NCBI GenBank assembly: GCA_037013495.1
Contig: CM072806.1
Span: 29,142,001-29,206,000, forward strand
Direction of reading: 5' to 3'
From: Hippophae tibetana
Taxonomy: Eukaryota; Streptophyta; Magnoliopsida; Rosales; Elaeagnaceae
Length of the DNA stretch: 64,000 nt
The notes beneath the pieces were generated by a model, which saw only the letters and a list, made by a program, of their open reading frames with translations, was not told where the DNA came from and did no database searches. Positions 11,536-23,201 of this stretch are shown piece after piece (the stretch's first letter is position 1; each line of letters begins with the position of its first letter). The position numbers and the translations under genes are program-made.

Positions 11536-12909
11536 TGTATAATTTATGAGTGTTAGCTATATTCGTGAACAAAATATCCAATGTAATTTTAGTTTTTACA
11601 TGTATCTTTCAAGAATATTTTTAAGCCAAAGAAACTATCGAGCTCCAACGATCATATCTTAGGTATATTTATGTTCTTATGCACATCATATTTCATATAA
11701 GACACATAGGAACATTTTGAATTCAGGCAACTCACTTGATTGAGACATGTCTAGAACGATCGAGGTTAGTAGATCGATCAAGAATTGATCTACTCAAATT
11801 AAAATGTCTTATAATTAATTTTTCATTTGAGTAAATTGATCGAGCTATTAATGGCCAATCAATCAAGTACTAGGTCCACTGAAAAATGACTACATCTATC
11901 TACATGTCTCAAGATTTATTTATTTAATACCCTAGATTGATCGAAGATTGATTAGATCAATTAAACCTTTTGCGTTGATCGATCAAGCGGCCAATTTTTT
12001 AACTTTAACCTAATTGTTTACTTGAGCTATACATTCCAATTACCATTTCTCCCCTAATTTATATTGCTCCATGAATTGTTTTACGGGTATAAATGTAATT
12101 GAACTTTAACCTAGCATTAGGGCTTCCATCTTTCATGTATAAAGAACTCAATGCTCCATATTTTAATTACCTACGTAAGAGCATTATTTTCTTCGTCTTA
12201 AGCTCTCTCTCTCAAATTGTTTTACAAAAACAAGATCATATTTATTTAGGCTTCTTTATTTAATTATTCTATCAAACATTGGTGGTTATGTTTGATTGAT
12301 TAATAAGCCTAACTAGTTTATGATATTTTGATAAAATGTTCATATAACATCTTCTTTATTTCGTTCTTGAATTATTAGATCAAATAATTATGTGTGTAAT
12401 ATAATAATTATTTGGTTTGATTATTTTTCTTTAAGGAAGCTATATTTCTTGAACTTGTACTTAATCTGCTTGTTCTAGGGTTGCTAATTGATTTTGATTT
12501 AATTGATATTTCATTAAATCATCTAGCTAGGGTTTTTCATTATTGAATCTACTCTAAGACACATATTACACTTGTGTTATTGTGTTAACTTTCAAGTGCC
12601 AGCTAAACAGGTTCGATAACTCATGTGACTTTAGTTTTATCAAAATGCTAGTCTGGATCCAAACACCTTACTTGTGGAGACTGTGAAAGAAAGTAGAGGC
12701 TTGTAATCATACATTATTTTCATAGTGGATAGTTAGGTGGTTCGGTGGACTAGTAGTTTTTCTCTTAAGTCATTATTGTGACCTAGGTTGTTTTCCCCTA
12801 AAAATCTCGTGGTATTTTATTTTTTCTCATTATTTTATTTATACGTGATTGCATGTCTGATTATCTATGAAAATTTTAATTTATCATATTTTTGCTAATT
12901 ATTTATTCA
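11536..12909 (+). repeat. Candidate 3' LTR
   Basis: This segment begins TG after the polypurine tract and is put to end at CA in TTATTCA, just before a TCCCCTCTAG word. It contains several GATCGATC-type words at 11755-12000 and promoter-like AT-rich sequence. The boundary is inferred from sequence style because no second copy is in the window. Confidence 0.4.
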
Positions 12910-13019
12910 TCCCCTCTAGTTAATTAGATCCATAGGTAAATAAACTTTCAGTTCATCTCATTGAACTATTTTTCTCTCGTTCATACTACCACTATTGCAT
13001 TTCTAACAACATCACACAA

Positions 13020-13290
13020 TAGTAATATATTTGGAACAACTCAGATAATTAAGTGATAAATTTAAAACAATACAAACAATTAAGTTGAAAATTTGGAACA
13101 AATCAAATAGTTAAGTGATATATTTGGAACAAAAACATCACCTAACTATTTGATTTTTCGATGTGTGACACCATTAGACAGGGATTAATAAAATGATATA
13201 GATGGAACAAATGTAATAGTTGAGTGATATAAACTAGACAAAAAATAGTTCAATGTACAAACAAAATAAATGCAATAATTCAATAAAATT
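13020..13290. repeat. Degenerate short tandem repeat (TTTGGAACAA ... AGTGATA)
   Basis: Variants of a roughly 40-bp motif, combining TTTGGAACAA, ATAGTTAAGTGATA and similar words, recur three or more times between 13028 and 13250. The copies are diverged and some are partly inverted (CACCTAACTATTTG at 13139). The family was not recognised. Confidence 0.45.
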
Positions 13291-13367
13291 ATGGTAGGTT
13301 TACTCAACTCTAAATGACTTGCCAATAATTCAAAAAACTAATTACATGTTTCTTTGCTTTCTACCTT

Positions 13368-13790
13368 TTACCAATGCATATGCAAGGAGATAGATTCCAT
13401 TAAAACCCCTTCTTTTACAGCACCGAAGCAAACATTAATACATACCCACATTTCCTTCTCATTGTCCAACTCCGTAGTACATACTTCAATTGTGGTGTTG
13501 GGGTTGGTTCTTTTTAGTTCAGAAACATAACTTTTCCTCTTCATGTGATCCATGCTTCATCTTAGCTTTCTTCTTTGCTCTCCTCACTTGGTGTATAACT
13601 AATTATATTCACATGAACTTGTTTTCTTACTTTGTCGCTACCTTTCAACCTTGAATCGTCTTTGAAGATTGCTAAGCTACAAATGCATGTGCTTGTTACA
13701 AGCTTATCCTTATAGTTCCTTTTGCAATAATGTTGTTTTTTTTTTATATATGACACTTCATTATTTGAAAATTGTTGTCTACATGACATC
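13368..13790 (-). pseudogene. MULE (Mutator-like) transposase fragment, N-terminal part
   Basis: The minus-strand frame contains an ELKRTNPNTTIEVCT word and CFGAVKEGVL. These resemble the ELKRTNPGTTV and CFQALKEGF words that precede the catalytic domain of plant MuDR/MULE transposases. The preceding frame (13562-13789) may continue it upstream, with GSDKVRKQVHVN. The catalytic DDE part is missing and two frames are used, so this is a broken fragment. No terminal inverted repeats were identified. Confidence 0.5.
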
Positions 13791-14784
13791 TTCTAGCACA
13801 CATCTCCACAATGCAATTGCCATCATATCATTTTATACTGAACCTATCCAAATCATTTTTAATTCTCTTCATCTTTCTCCCTTGTTTTATCCCTTACAAC
13901 TTAGCAGCTTTCTTCAAATAAAATTAGACGAGAGAAACTACAAAAGTAGAGACTCTAAGAAAAGAGATAGACTGAGAACAAAAAAACTGAGAGGAAAGAG
14001 ATAAATTTATATTTTTTGAAAGAGATTTTGTTTTTAGTTTTTTAATTTTATTTTCAAGAGAAATTTAATTTTATCTTAAAAAATTCAACATTTTAAAAAA
14101 TAATATGACTTAATTGACCATATATATCTAAAACTTAATAGAATAAATGTAACTAAATCAAAAGAAATACAACTAAAACATCATTATTGAAGAGTTATAG
14201 AAAAATATAGACCTCAATCCTTAATTTGTTTATCATTTTCCAATACAAATAGTGCACACTCATATTAAACTAGAGGGGTAATCGTTCTAAGAACAGTGAA
14301 AACAACACGGTAATTATAGCTTAGTCATTCTATGCAAGCACAAGTCAAACTACATGTAAATGTATTAAAATATCACTGCCAGTTTACTTCACAAAAAAAA
14401 AATTATATAATAATAAAAACAACATTCATGCATCTTTGTGTATTTATATCACCTCTAACCCGATGTTTCAATTAAGATATATATCCTCAACCTTTTTAAA
14501 AATGGGTTATATAACATTCTTAACTTTTAATAAATCATCAAAAATGTTCCTTGTTATAAAGAATGTTAATAAATTTGTTACTTGTAAATTATTTTAAAAG
14601 AATTTCTTGGGATTTTATCACCCCTAAAAGGTTTCATTTTTAATTTAAGACCGCAAATTTTTTTTTTTTTTTAATTTAAGACAACAAGTTATCAACCCAT
14701 ATTAATCTATTTTAGCCTATTTTTTACCCATTGTATACCTATATAATATTATTATATATGTATATAATGGAACTAACCGTATAA

Positions 14785-14785
<1 letters not shown>

Positions 14786-14818
<33 letters not shown>
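14786..14818. repeat. (ATA)n microsatellite
   Basis: About eleven uninterrupted AAT/ATA units. Confidence 0.95.
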
Positions 14819-15309
14819 GGATAATAATTTAAAATGAGTCATATATAAATTGAGAAAAATATATTTTGAAGTCTTAAAATAAAAATAACATCCTCCAGTA
14901 ATCCTATACAGATAAAATCCCAGTCAGTCACCTTCATCATCTCTCCAAAAAGCTCACTTTAAGAATCTACTAAATGCAAAATTACAAACGAGCAGGAACA
15001 AAATTGTAAGGCTTCTTAATTAACTAAATCTCATAGTAGTTGTTGAAAAAAGAAAAAAAATTTAGAAAAAAAAAAAAAATTGAAGTCCTCTACTATAAGT
15101 TGGTAGAAAAACAAGCGGGCTAATTTTCTTCTTATAAATTAATTAGTCACTTTTAGACATTTAATAACATAAAAAAGGCGATTTAAGTGTATTAAAATAT
15201 GACTTATATGTACCATTTATTATTAAATATTAAGGTAACTCTACTTTAACAAATTTAAATAAGTTAACTAATATATTAAATTTATTTATTAAAAAAAAAA
15301 GTAATCAAA

Positions 15310-15423
15310 GTTTAGAATAAAATCTATGTAATTTTCTACCGAAATAACCAATTTAGAATAAAAGTTGGAAAATCTACCATAGTTTAGAATAAAATCTATG
15401 TAATTTTCTACCGAAATAATCAA
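15310..15423. repeat. Direct repeat, 42 bp, two copies 72 bp apart
   Basis: GTTTAGAATAAAATCTATGT and the bases that follow occur at 15310-15351 and again at 15382-15423. The two differ only in the last few bases (ACCAA against ATCAA). Confidence 0.9.
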
Positions 15424-16164
15424 AATACCAATCTCAAAAGCTAACTATGGCTTTAGAATAATCATAACCATATCTGAACTTTCTTCTAATTTTTGAGTGC
15501 CTATAAATAGTTTATATATTTTCCTTCAAAATTAAAGGATGAAAAGACAAAATATATTTTTTATTTTAAATAAAGAAAACTGGAGCTTGAAAATAGAAAA
15601 GAAATAGTATTAATCATCCTTCTCCATTACCAAATTAGTCACATCCATAAATTAGAAAAAAAAAATGAATAATCAAAGTTAAGGAAGAGTAATTACTTTA
15701 GCGAAAACACAATATAAATTCTCAAGACATCCCGATTTCTACTACCAAACGTCCTAACATCCTGTTAATTAAGTTTAAATTTACATGTCATTTAAAAAAT
15801 GAAATAACAAAACTACCCCTCTCTTATTACACTACCAAAGCCAGATATCCACTCCCTTCCTCATTCGTCAGTTACAGCCACCCACCGTGCACCTGCCACC
15901 AAGAAAGCCACATTTTTAAACTAGGTAACCACCATTTTAGGTAGGTATTGGTTGAATCATTTGCTCATTCTGGTTTAATGTTTAGAGCTAAGTGATTTAA
16001 TGAAGTTTTATGATGTTATGAAATTTTAATGTTGGTGAGATATATATTGTTAATATGGATTAAGGTTATAGAATAGATAGTATAGATTTAGGAGTTTTTT
16101 TACTATAAAAATTGCAAGGGAGAAGATGATGAGATTATTTAAGTTTGATAAATTGGGATGTTTG

Positions 16165-16400
16165 CTTACGAGTATCGAACATATTTGAATGGTTCGGGTG
16201 GTCCTACCGATCGTCTTTTTTGTTGGTTTTGAGGGTGGGTACTGAACATCCCAGTTATGTTTGGTAAAGGATACCAAACATATTTGGATGGTTCGAGTGA
16301 TCCTACCAAACGTCCCTTTTTTTGGTTTTGAGGGTGGATATCGAACATAATTATTAGGTTCAGTTATGGGTATCGAACCTAACTGGTTTGTTTGATAACC
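16165..16400. repeat. Tandem repeat, ~100-bp unit, about 2.5 copies
   Basis: The block with CGAACATATTTGAATGGTTC, then GTGGTCCTACC, then TTGGTTTTGAGGGTGG occurs at about 16170-16250 and again at 16265-16345. A shortened third unit follows (TATCGAACATAATTATTAGG to about 16400). The unit lacks in-frame stops on the minus strand, which gives a 128-codon spurious frame with internally repeated protein words. I regard that frame as a by-product of the repeat. Confidence 0.75.
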
Positions 16401-16639
16401 CCTACTGAATCTCACTAAGAATATTTTTTTAATCAATTGATAAATACAGTCAAGAGATAAATTATAATCATTTTGATTCGTACACTATGATTCAACAACA
16501 ACTAGCTTTACTATTGAATTATAGTGTACAATTCAAATTAAGGCATTCAACAATGTTTTTTTTTAACCATGCATATATGTTTATTGTTATTTTAGATATA
16601 CAGTTTGAAATATCTATTTAATTGAATTGTTCTTACATT

Positions 16640-17039
16640 AGGTATGAATAAACAACCACAAACAGCTTCTTATAGAAAAAGAAACGAAGAAATATATCAA
16701 GCTAAATGACTCATTTATAGGAGAAGAAAACCAAGACAAAGAGTGGAGCCTTCAAGTGGGTCTATAGAAATGTTACGTGCTCATTCTGATATTAATGTAG
16801 AGATGAAACATAAAGATGAGATTCGACCTCATGAAGAAGTGATACGACTTGATACTGGTGTAGATGCAAGAACAAGAAAGTTGTCCTCATTTTCTGTTGT
16901 TCTACCAAATTTATTGGTGCTAAAGAGTTTTGAAACTCACATAGTAAAAAAGATATGGTTAAAGGATGTAAGTATGATTAAAATTTCAACATTAACTGTC
17001 AATTATTTAAACTATGTTCTTAGATTTTTTTCAAAATAA
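16640..17039 (+). pseudogene. Possible broken ORF of unknown family
   Basis: A plus-strand frame of 98 codons at 16743-17039 is charged and of ordinary composition (SDINVEMKHKDEIRPHEEV, LDTGVDARTRKLSS). The sequence upstream in the same frame (KQPQTASYRKRNEEIYQ, then a stop) reads as a plausible continuation. I do not recognise the protein. It sits head-on against the MULE fragment at 17040-17990. It may be a second ORF of that transposon, a host gene scrap or chance. Confidence 0.25.
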
Positions 17040-17990
17040 GTTTTATTAAACTTCGTGAAACAAATCCTCTTGACTCCTTAAATAGAAACATTGGCTTAAA
17101 ATGAAGTTGAATTCTAATCAAGCTCGTATCAAATGAAGCTTTAATCTGTGTATATTGGAACTCTAAGAATTTTATCCCAATTTGACATAAATTACCTTAT
17201 GATGTCTTCAATTCTCGTTTCAATGCTGCATGTAAATCTCTCTAAACTTAAACATACTTTTCTTTGTATGGATTGATCCATACATTATTTACATAATCAA
17301 TTACTTCTTGACATTCAACGAAGTTGTTGTCAAGATAATCTATGTTCAAATTATATTCATTAGTGGACTTGAAAAATACAACAGTATGCCACACACGGTT
17401 GAAAGCTTCCTATCTTTCCTTATCTTTGAATAATTTCTTTGTATTTATTAATACATTTTTAGAAATATATCATCTACAAATATGGTAAGCAAATGTTAAA
17501 AATACTTCTATAATTACATTCATAAGAGCTTCTCTCTATCGGTTATAATGACAATGGGCATAACATTTTCATTCATCAAAGATTTCAATTTCTCTGATAC
17601 CCAATGATAGTTATCCTTCTTTTCAAATTGTAGATATGTACATGTGATGAAAAATGTCATGTTTGTAGATGTAACCTCAATAATCTCAAGAAGCATTAAT
17701 TTGTACTTGTTAGCCATACAGGTGCAATCCATGATAATCGCATGAGGAAAAGCTCTTACCAAATCACCGGATACTGGATGAGCAAAAAATAGGTTTGTAA
17801 TAACCTCATCAATATCATTGCTCATATACCAATCTATATAATTGTGAAAAACCAACAAATACATCAATTGTTGGAAAATTGACATTCCATTTTGTTTTAT
17901 GAGTCTATTATTTTGATAAGCATTGTAACTCGTATAACTTTGATATTTTGCAAAGTCGGTCTATTTGCAACGTATAAGAGGAAACGTTTG
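17040..17990 (-). pseudogene. MULE transposase fragment, catalytic and C-terminal part
   Basis: The minus-strand frame at 17885-17520 contains LVRAFPHAIIMDCTCMANKY, then LLEIIEVTSTNMTF and KKDNYHWVSEKLK. This matches the catalytic domain of plant MULE transposases, with the D of MDCT as the first catalytic acid. Downstream, in broken frames down to about 17045, are NNVWINPYKEKYV, a LHAALKREL word, QIKASFDTSL and LFKESRGFVS. These are the C-terminal blocks of the same family. Several stops and frame changes make it non-functional. Confidence 0.7.
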
Positions 17991-19201
17991 TAATTACAAA
18001 ATTTCTCAATAAATTGACCATTCATCTAACTTTGTTTAGTGTTAAGGATAATTTTGACATTTTGAAAACGTTGGTTCTATTTGTAAAGAAATATAAAACT
18101 TCAAGTATTAAGTAAAAAGTTCTTGTTAATCTTGATATTACCTATATATAAATAAGTAATTTAATTACATAATTTTGAGAATTTATTTTTATAGAACGAT
18201 AAATATTCAATTTTAATATTTTTGATAAATGGTGTGTTTATTTTAATAATTATCCATAGTATATTTATCCCATAAATTAGAAATAAATAAAACTTACCTG
18301 AGGTACCTTCCATCCATTTTAAACTGAAATGCACCAAAAAAGAGCTCCACTCACTTTTTTACTTTACAATGTATTAACAGTTATTAGTAGTGATTTACTG
18401 TTACCAAAACATAATTACTATTAAACAACTTTTTTTTCTTTCTAATTTCATCTTACACAAAAGAAACCAGTAGGTCTTTTCTCCTTCCAAAAACTTCTCT
18501 TTCCATATTCTTTCCTAGCTAAAAATGGAAATAATCTCTTCCTAATGCTTCATCATTTTTGCCTTTCTCTTCTCAACCTAAGCATACTTACTAAGCTTGA
18601 AATATTATGAGCCACATTGTTCCACGATATGTGTTATTTTCTTTAATTTCCTATCTTTATGTTTCGTATATTTGATAGTTTTAATTTTGGACGGTTTCTA
18701 AAACAAGTATATTGGGTGATGGTGAAAAATAATTTTATCCGCTCCAAAATTATTTTATTATAAATCGATTTTTCTTATTTGACTCTTTGAGTTTTCTTAA
18801 CATTTAACATGTATGATTCTTTTTATTATAATATAGTATGTCTTTAATTCAATTTAACTATTAATGACGTGAGATCTCAAGTTTTGAATTAGCATAAGTA
18901 ATTAAACAAAAATAAAATAAAATCTAGATTTAAATTCAAAAACAAAACAAACCAAAACATTAATAAAAAATTGCCTAAAATCATCCTAAAATTCATATAT
19001 AGAAGAAAGAAAAATCATAAAGGATTAAATGTATAATGCAAAGATAATTTGTATTTATTAAGAAAATTAATTGAAAAATCGATAAGAAGAGAGTTATAAG
19101 AGAATCATCCGGTAAGTAGCAAAATAAAAATGGTCATTTTTTTTCTTTTCAAAAGTTGAAATTATCGCGATATAAAAATTACGATTTCTATTGTTCGAGT
19201 G
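17991..19201. other. AT-rich intergenic stretch, no gene seen
   Basis: No coding frame, RNA gene or clear repeat was recognised between the MULE fragment and the copia LTR. Confidence 0.5.
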
Positions 19202-19463
19202 TGAGAAAAATAACATAAGAAGAGGAAATCTTCTATGATATTTCTTCTTATTGTACACATAATAGTAAAAATGAATTTATATAATTCCAACTAATGCACA
19301 ATGGTAATATGCTTAAAAAAATTCATCATTATGTTAACATCATTATGTCGATATCATTATGTCAAAACATCATTATGTCAAAACATCATTATGTCACGTA
19401 AATGATTATGTTTACCACTATGCAACATAATAATTTGCATGGTCCTCACATAATAATTCTTCA
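19202..19463 (-). repeat. 3' LTR of the minus-strand copia element
   Basis: It begins TGAGAAAAATAACATAAG and ends AATAATTCTTCA on the plus strand, and aligns throughout with 23988-24220. It is about 29 bp longer than its partner, apparently through extra copies of a 16-bp CATCATTATGTCAAAA-like unit at 19322-19395. Confidence 0.85.
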
Positions 19464-19471
19464 TCCCCTCC

Positions 19472-19905
19472 TCAAGTTGGAGTTTGATAGCTATCATACA
19501 AACCCAACTTGAACATCGACGTGCTAAATTGAGGAACTGATAAGGATTTAGTGAACATATCTGCTATTTGTTCTTGTGAGGGCACATGCAGTAGTTTAAT
19601 GAAACCTTCTTTGAAATGATTTCTAACCAAGTGACTATCAATATCCAGATGCTTTGTTCTTTCATGGAACACTAAATTTTCTGTGATGTAAATGACAACT
19701 TTGTTGTCGCACCAGAGTGGGATAAGAGTATTGAATTCAATCTTGAAGTCTTTCAAAATATATGAAATTCATTGTACCTCACAAACTGTTACAGCTAGGC
19801 TACGATATTCTACTTCAGTAGAAGATCGAGAAACAGTAGTGTGCTTCTTAGTTTTCCAAGAAATGAGAGTTGGACCTATGAAGATGCAAAAACTTGATTA
19901 ATTTT
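19472..19905 (-). pseudogene. RNase H end of the copia pol (minus strand)
   Basis: The frame 19756-19472 contains PLWCDNKVVIYITENLVFHE, then RTKHLDIDSHLVR and QEQIADMFTKSL. These are the final blocks of copia RNase H, with the D of WCDN in place. Just upstream, in a shifted frame, is [13 protein letters not shown]. The sequence therefore resumes pol after a gap that removes most of the RT. Confidence 0.8.
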
Positions 19906-20099
19906 AGCCTTGTTGTATCCTTTAGGTGGTAACATATAGACATCAAGAAGCCATATAGGAAAGCATTATTTATATCCAATTGTTGAATTGGCCACCCTTT
20001 AGAAGTTACAACAGCAAGTAGAATTCAAATCGTAACAATTTTGGCTACAGGAGAAAAACTTTCAAAATAATATATTCCTTCAATTTGATTAAACCCATT

Positions 20100-23000
20100 T
20101 TAAACCAATCTTTACTTATGCATATCCATATTTTCATCATGTTTTAGCTTCATTTTATAAACCCATTTTGATCCTATTGCTTTCTTACCTTCTGGAAAGT
20201 ATGTTAACTCCCATGTATTGTTCTTTTCAAAAGCATTCAGCTCTTGATTCATGGCTTCTATCCATTTTGCACTAGTACTATCTTGTTTGTTAGAACTTGG
20301 TTCTTGAACATTAGACATATTTTCCAAAAAGGACATGTAAGCATCAGAAAATATAGGAGATTTTGTAAAAAGGAAGGTTTGTGGAATATATGTTTTGAGA
20401 TCTTGTGACTAACAAGAGATTCTATCTGAAGACTTGATAACTAAATTAAGCACATAATTTTGCTTCCATGTTGACTTACTTCTAATTCTAGTATTGTGGT
20501 TTTGAACTTCATTGGTTATTTGGGTTTTATCTGAATATTATTCTATGAAATTAGACAAATCATGATTATCATTAGGAGTAGATGAATCATCTAAAATATT
20601 TTGATCAGTTATGGGTATAAAAGGCGATTGGTTTGTGTTTAGGATGATTGGTTCAGTGTCATTTTCATCTATAAGAAGAGATAATACATCTTGTTCTATG
20701 TTTTTGATAATGTCATTTTCAATTTTATAAGGAAAATTTTGTTCATAAAATTTTATATCTCTTGAAACAAATAATTTATGTTTTTCCAAATCATAAACTC
20801 TAAAGGCTTTTTGAGCTGAGACCTATCCAAGAAATATACATTTGAAAGCTCTTTCGGTAAATTTTTCTTTATTTGGTAAACATTTGTCACATAGCATAAG
20901 CATCGAAAGACTCTAAGGTTTGAATAATCTGGTAGTTTTGAGAGAAGTATTTCTATGGAGGTTTTTCCAATTTAAAATTGATGATGAAAGTCTATTTATG
21001 ATGTAAGTAGCCATAAGTATTGAAGAATCCCAAAATTTCTTTGGTAAACGTGCTTGAAATATGAGAGTTCTGGCCATTTGCAAGAGATGTTTGTGTTTCC
21101 TTTCTACTAACCCATTTGTTGAGGAGTATAAGGACATGATTTTTGATGAATTATTTCATTACTAAAAAGAAATTATTGAAATTCTGAATTTGTGAATTAT
21201 GTAACATTGTCACTCCTTATGACTTTAATCTATTTCTCATACTGTGTATGAATCATGTTGACGAATTTGGTAAAAAGGGTATTGGTCTGGCTTTTGTGGA
21301 TCATGAGGTAAGTCTATGTGACCCTTATGTGGTCATTAACAATAGTTAGAACATATCTAACTCCCTCAATAGAGACTTGACCATAAGAACCCCATAAGTC
21401 TAAGTGAATCAGTTCAAAAGGTTGTGATGCTCTAGTGTGACTAATGGGAAAAGCTAATCTTTTCTATTTGGACTTGTGACAAACTTCACATTGATAAAAA
21501 AAAATTAAATCTTGTTCCTAAAAAAAACATTGTGTTTTAAAACATCTATAGGACAATGTCCCAATCTACTATGCCACAATTAAGTTTTAACAAATATTTT
21601 CTTTTCATTGATATAAACTTCATCACTACAATTCAATCCATAAGGATTTGACTTTAAAAACTCAACATTTTTAATAAAGCTATTACAATTGAAATCTTGA
21701 AAACTAGTAATATCTAAAACATAGAGGCTTCCTAGAGCTTTTCCTACTGCCAGAATCTCTTTAGTCTACAGATTCTACATAATACAAGTAGTTGGTGTAA
21801 AATGAAATTTCATTTGGGCAAGGTGAGTATGTTTTTGAACAGATATAAGATTAAATTTAAAACTTGGAATGTATAAGACATTTTTCAACCAAATTTTATT
21901 AGGAACATTAATGTCTCTTATACTATGAACATATTTCACAAATCCATCTGCTAAATAATCTGGTAAAGGTCTTTTAGGCTTTCTTAGATTGCTACAAAAA
22001 TTTCAAACACCTAACATATGATTGGTGGCCCCTGAGTCCACTATCCAATTACCATTTTTCAACAACTCAATAGTACTAGTAGTAAAACTTAAAGTACATT
22101 GAAGAGAGAAAGTGTTACCTACAAAATTGTTGAAACTAGCAAAGTTCGCATAGTTACTATCCACAATCATCTTGCCTTTGATCAACTTCATCAACTCTTG
22201 CTGAACCAGATTAGCTAAATCACCTTGTTTCTCTGCTATGGCTTCATTCTTATATTTCTTCTGTTGACCCTTTAATTCTTTATACCAATACGAAACTCTA
22301 TGAATTTTAAAACAAGTATCTTTTTCATGCCTTTTTCATTTTGCAATATTCACAAACCTTATTATCCTTTTCTTTCTTCTTAGTAGTAGCTCCTTTCATA
22401 GTTCTTTCTTAAATTGATTCATTCCCACTTGAGTTTTGGCTAGTAATCCATTAGCTTCAATGTTTTCATTAAAATTAACATGAATCTCTTTCTTTTTTTC
22501 AACACTAAGAAGCATTGAATAAGCACAATTCACAGTTGGCAATGGATCCATTACCAAAATTTGATTTCTAGTAGGGTCGTAGCATTCATTTAATTCCATA
22601 AGGAATTGCATCAATCTATTCATAGAGTATAAATCTAAAATTATCTTTGCAGCTCCACATGTATAGGGAGGTAAAGACATAAGGTAAGAAAATTCATCCC
22701 ATAAGCGTTCAGTTTGCCATAATATTTTGCAATAGAATCATTACCTTGAGATATTGAAGCAATATCTCTCTGAATCTGATAAAGCAAGGGCCCATTACTC
22801 TCACTATATCTTTTAGCTATCTTATCCCACAACTCTTTGGCTAAAGTTGTATAAATAAAACTATCAACAAGGCCCTTAGATATGGAATTAAGTATCCAAG
22901 AAGTTACCATGTAGTTAGCTTTTGTCCAGAGTTCATACTCTGTATTTTCTTCATTTGGCATAGGAAGCCTACCATCAACGAAACCCAGTTTCAGCTTGGC

Positions 23001-23198
23001 TTCAAGAGCAATCTTCATAAATCTGCTCCAAGTGAGGTAATTACCTTCAGCCAGAGGTGTTACAAGCACCATTCTAGGATGATCTGAATTTTGCAGAAAA
23101 TAAGGATCTCCATTAGGATTATAAAATTCTTTACTTGATCCATCAACTTTGCTTGTTTCTTCAATTTGAGTTGTAGTATCCCCTATTCTTAGTAACAA
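20100..23198 (-). pseudogene. gag-protease-integrase-RT(N) of the copia element (minus strand)
   Basis: Reading leftward from 23198: gag with MVLVTPLAEGNYLTWSRFMK, KLGFVDGRLPMP and ELWDKIAKRYSESNG; more gag at 22680-22396; protease at about 22040 with NWIVDSGATNHM (intact D-S-G); integrase at 21137-20913 with NGLVERKHKHLLQMARTL and PKKFWDSS; and the RT start at 20336-20112 with EAMNQELNAFEKNNTWEL and SKWVYKMKLK. The RT palm with the Y-V-D-D box is absent. The pieces are separated by stops and frameshifts. The family is Ty1/copia; the gag style suggests the Ale/Retrofit group. Confidence 0.8.
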
Positions 23199-23201
23199 TA
23201 A

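Larger units (their letters stand above)
9401..12909 (+). mobile_element. Non-autonomous LTR element with a 'putative plant transposon protein' ORF
   Basis: The plus strand shows a leader, then a degenerate ORF resembling the uncharacterised plant transposon protein domain (see 9800-10870), then a polypurine tract at 11524-11535 (AAAGGGGGAGAA). A candidate LTR follows from TG at 11536 to CA at 12909. No protease, RT or integrase was seen, so it fits a large retrotransposon derivative mobilised in trans. No matching 5' LTR or target-site duplication was found, so the left boundary is uncertain. Confidence 0.45.
14005..16040. other. AT-rich intergenic stretch with small repeats, no gene seen
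   Basis: No coding region was recognised. It contains an ATA microsatellite at 14786-14818 and a 42-bp direct repeat at 15310-15351 and 15382-15423. Sequence at 15820-15960 is less AT-rich and could be old promoter or 5'UTR, but nothing supports a gene there. Confidence 0.5.

Noticed and set aside
16050..16436. 128-codon minus-strand frame
   Set aside because: It is produced by the 100-bp tandem repeat; its internal protein repeats mirror the DNA repeat.
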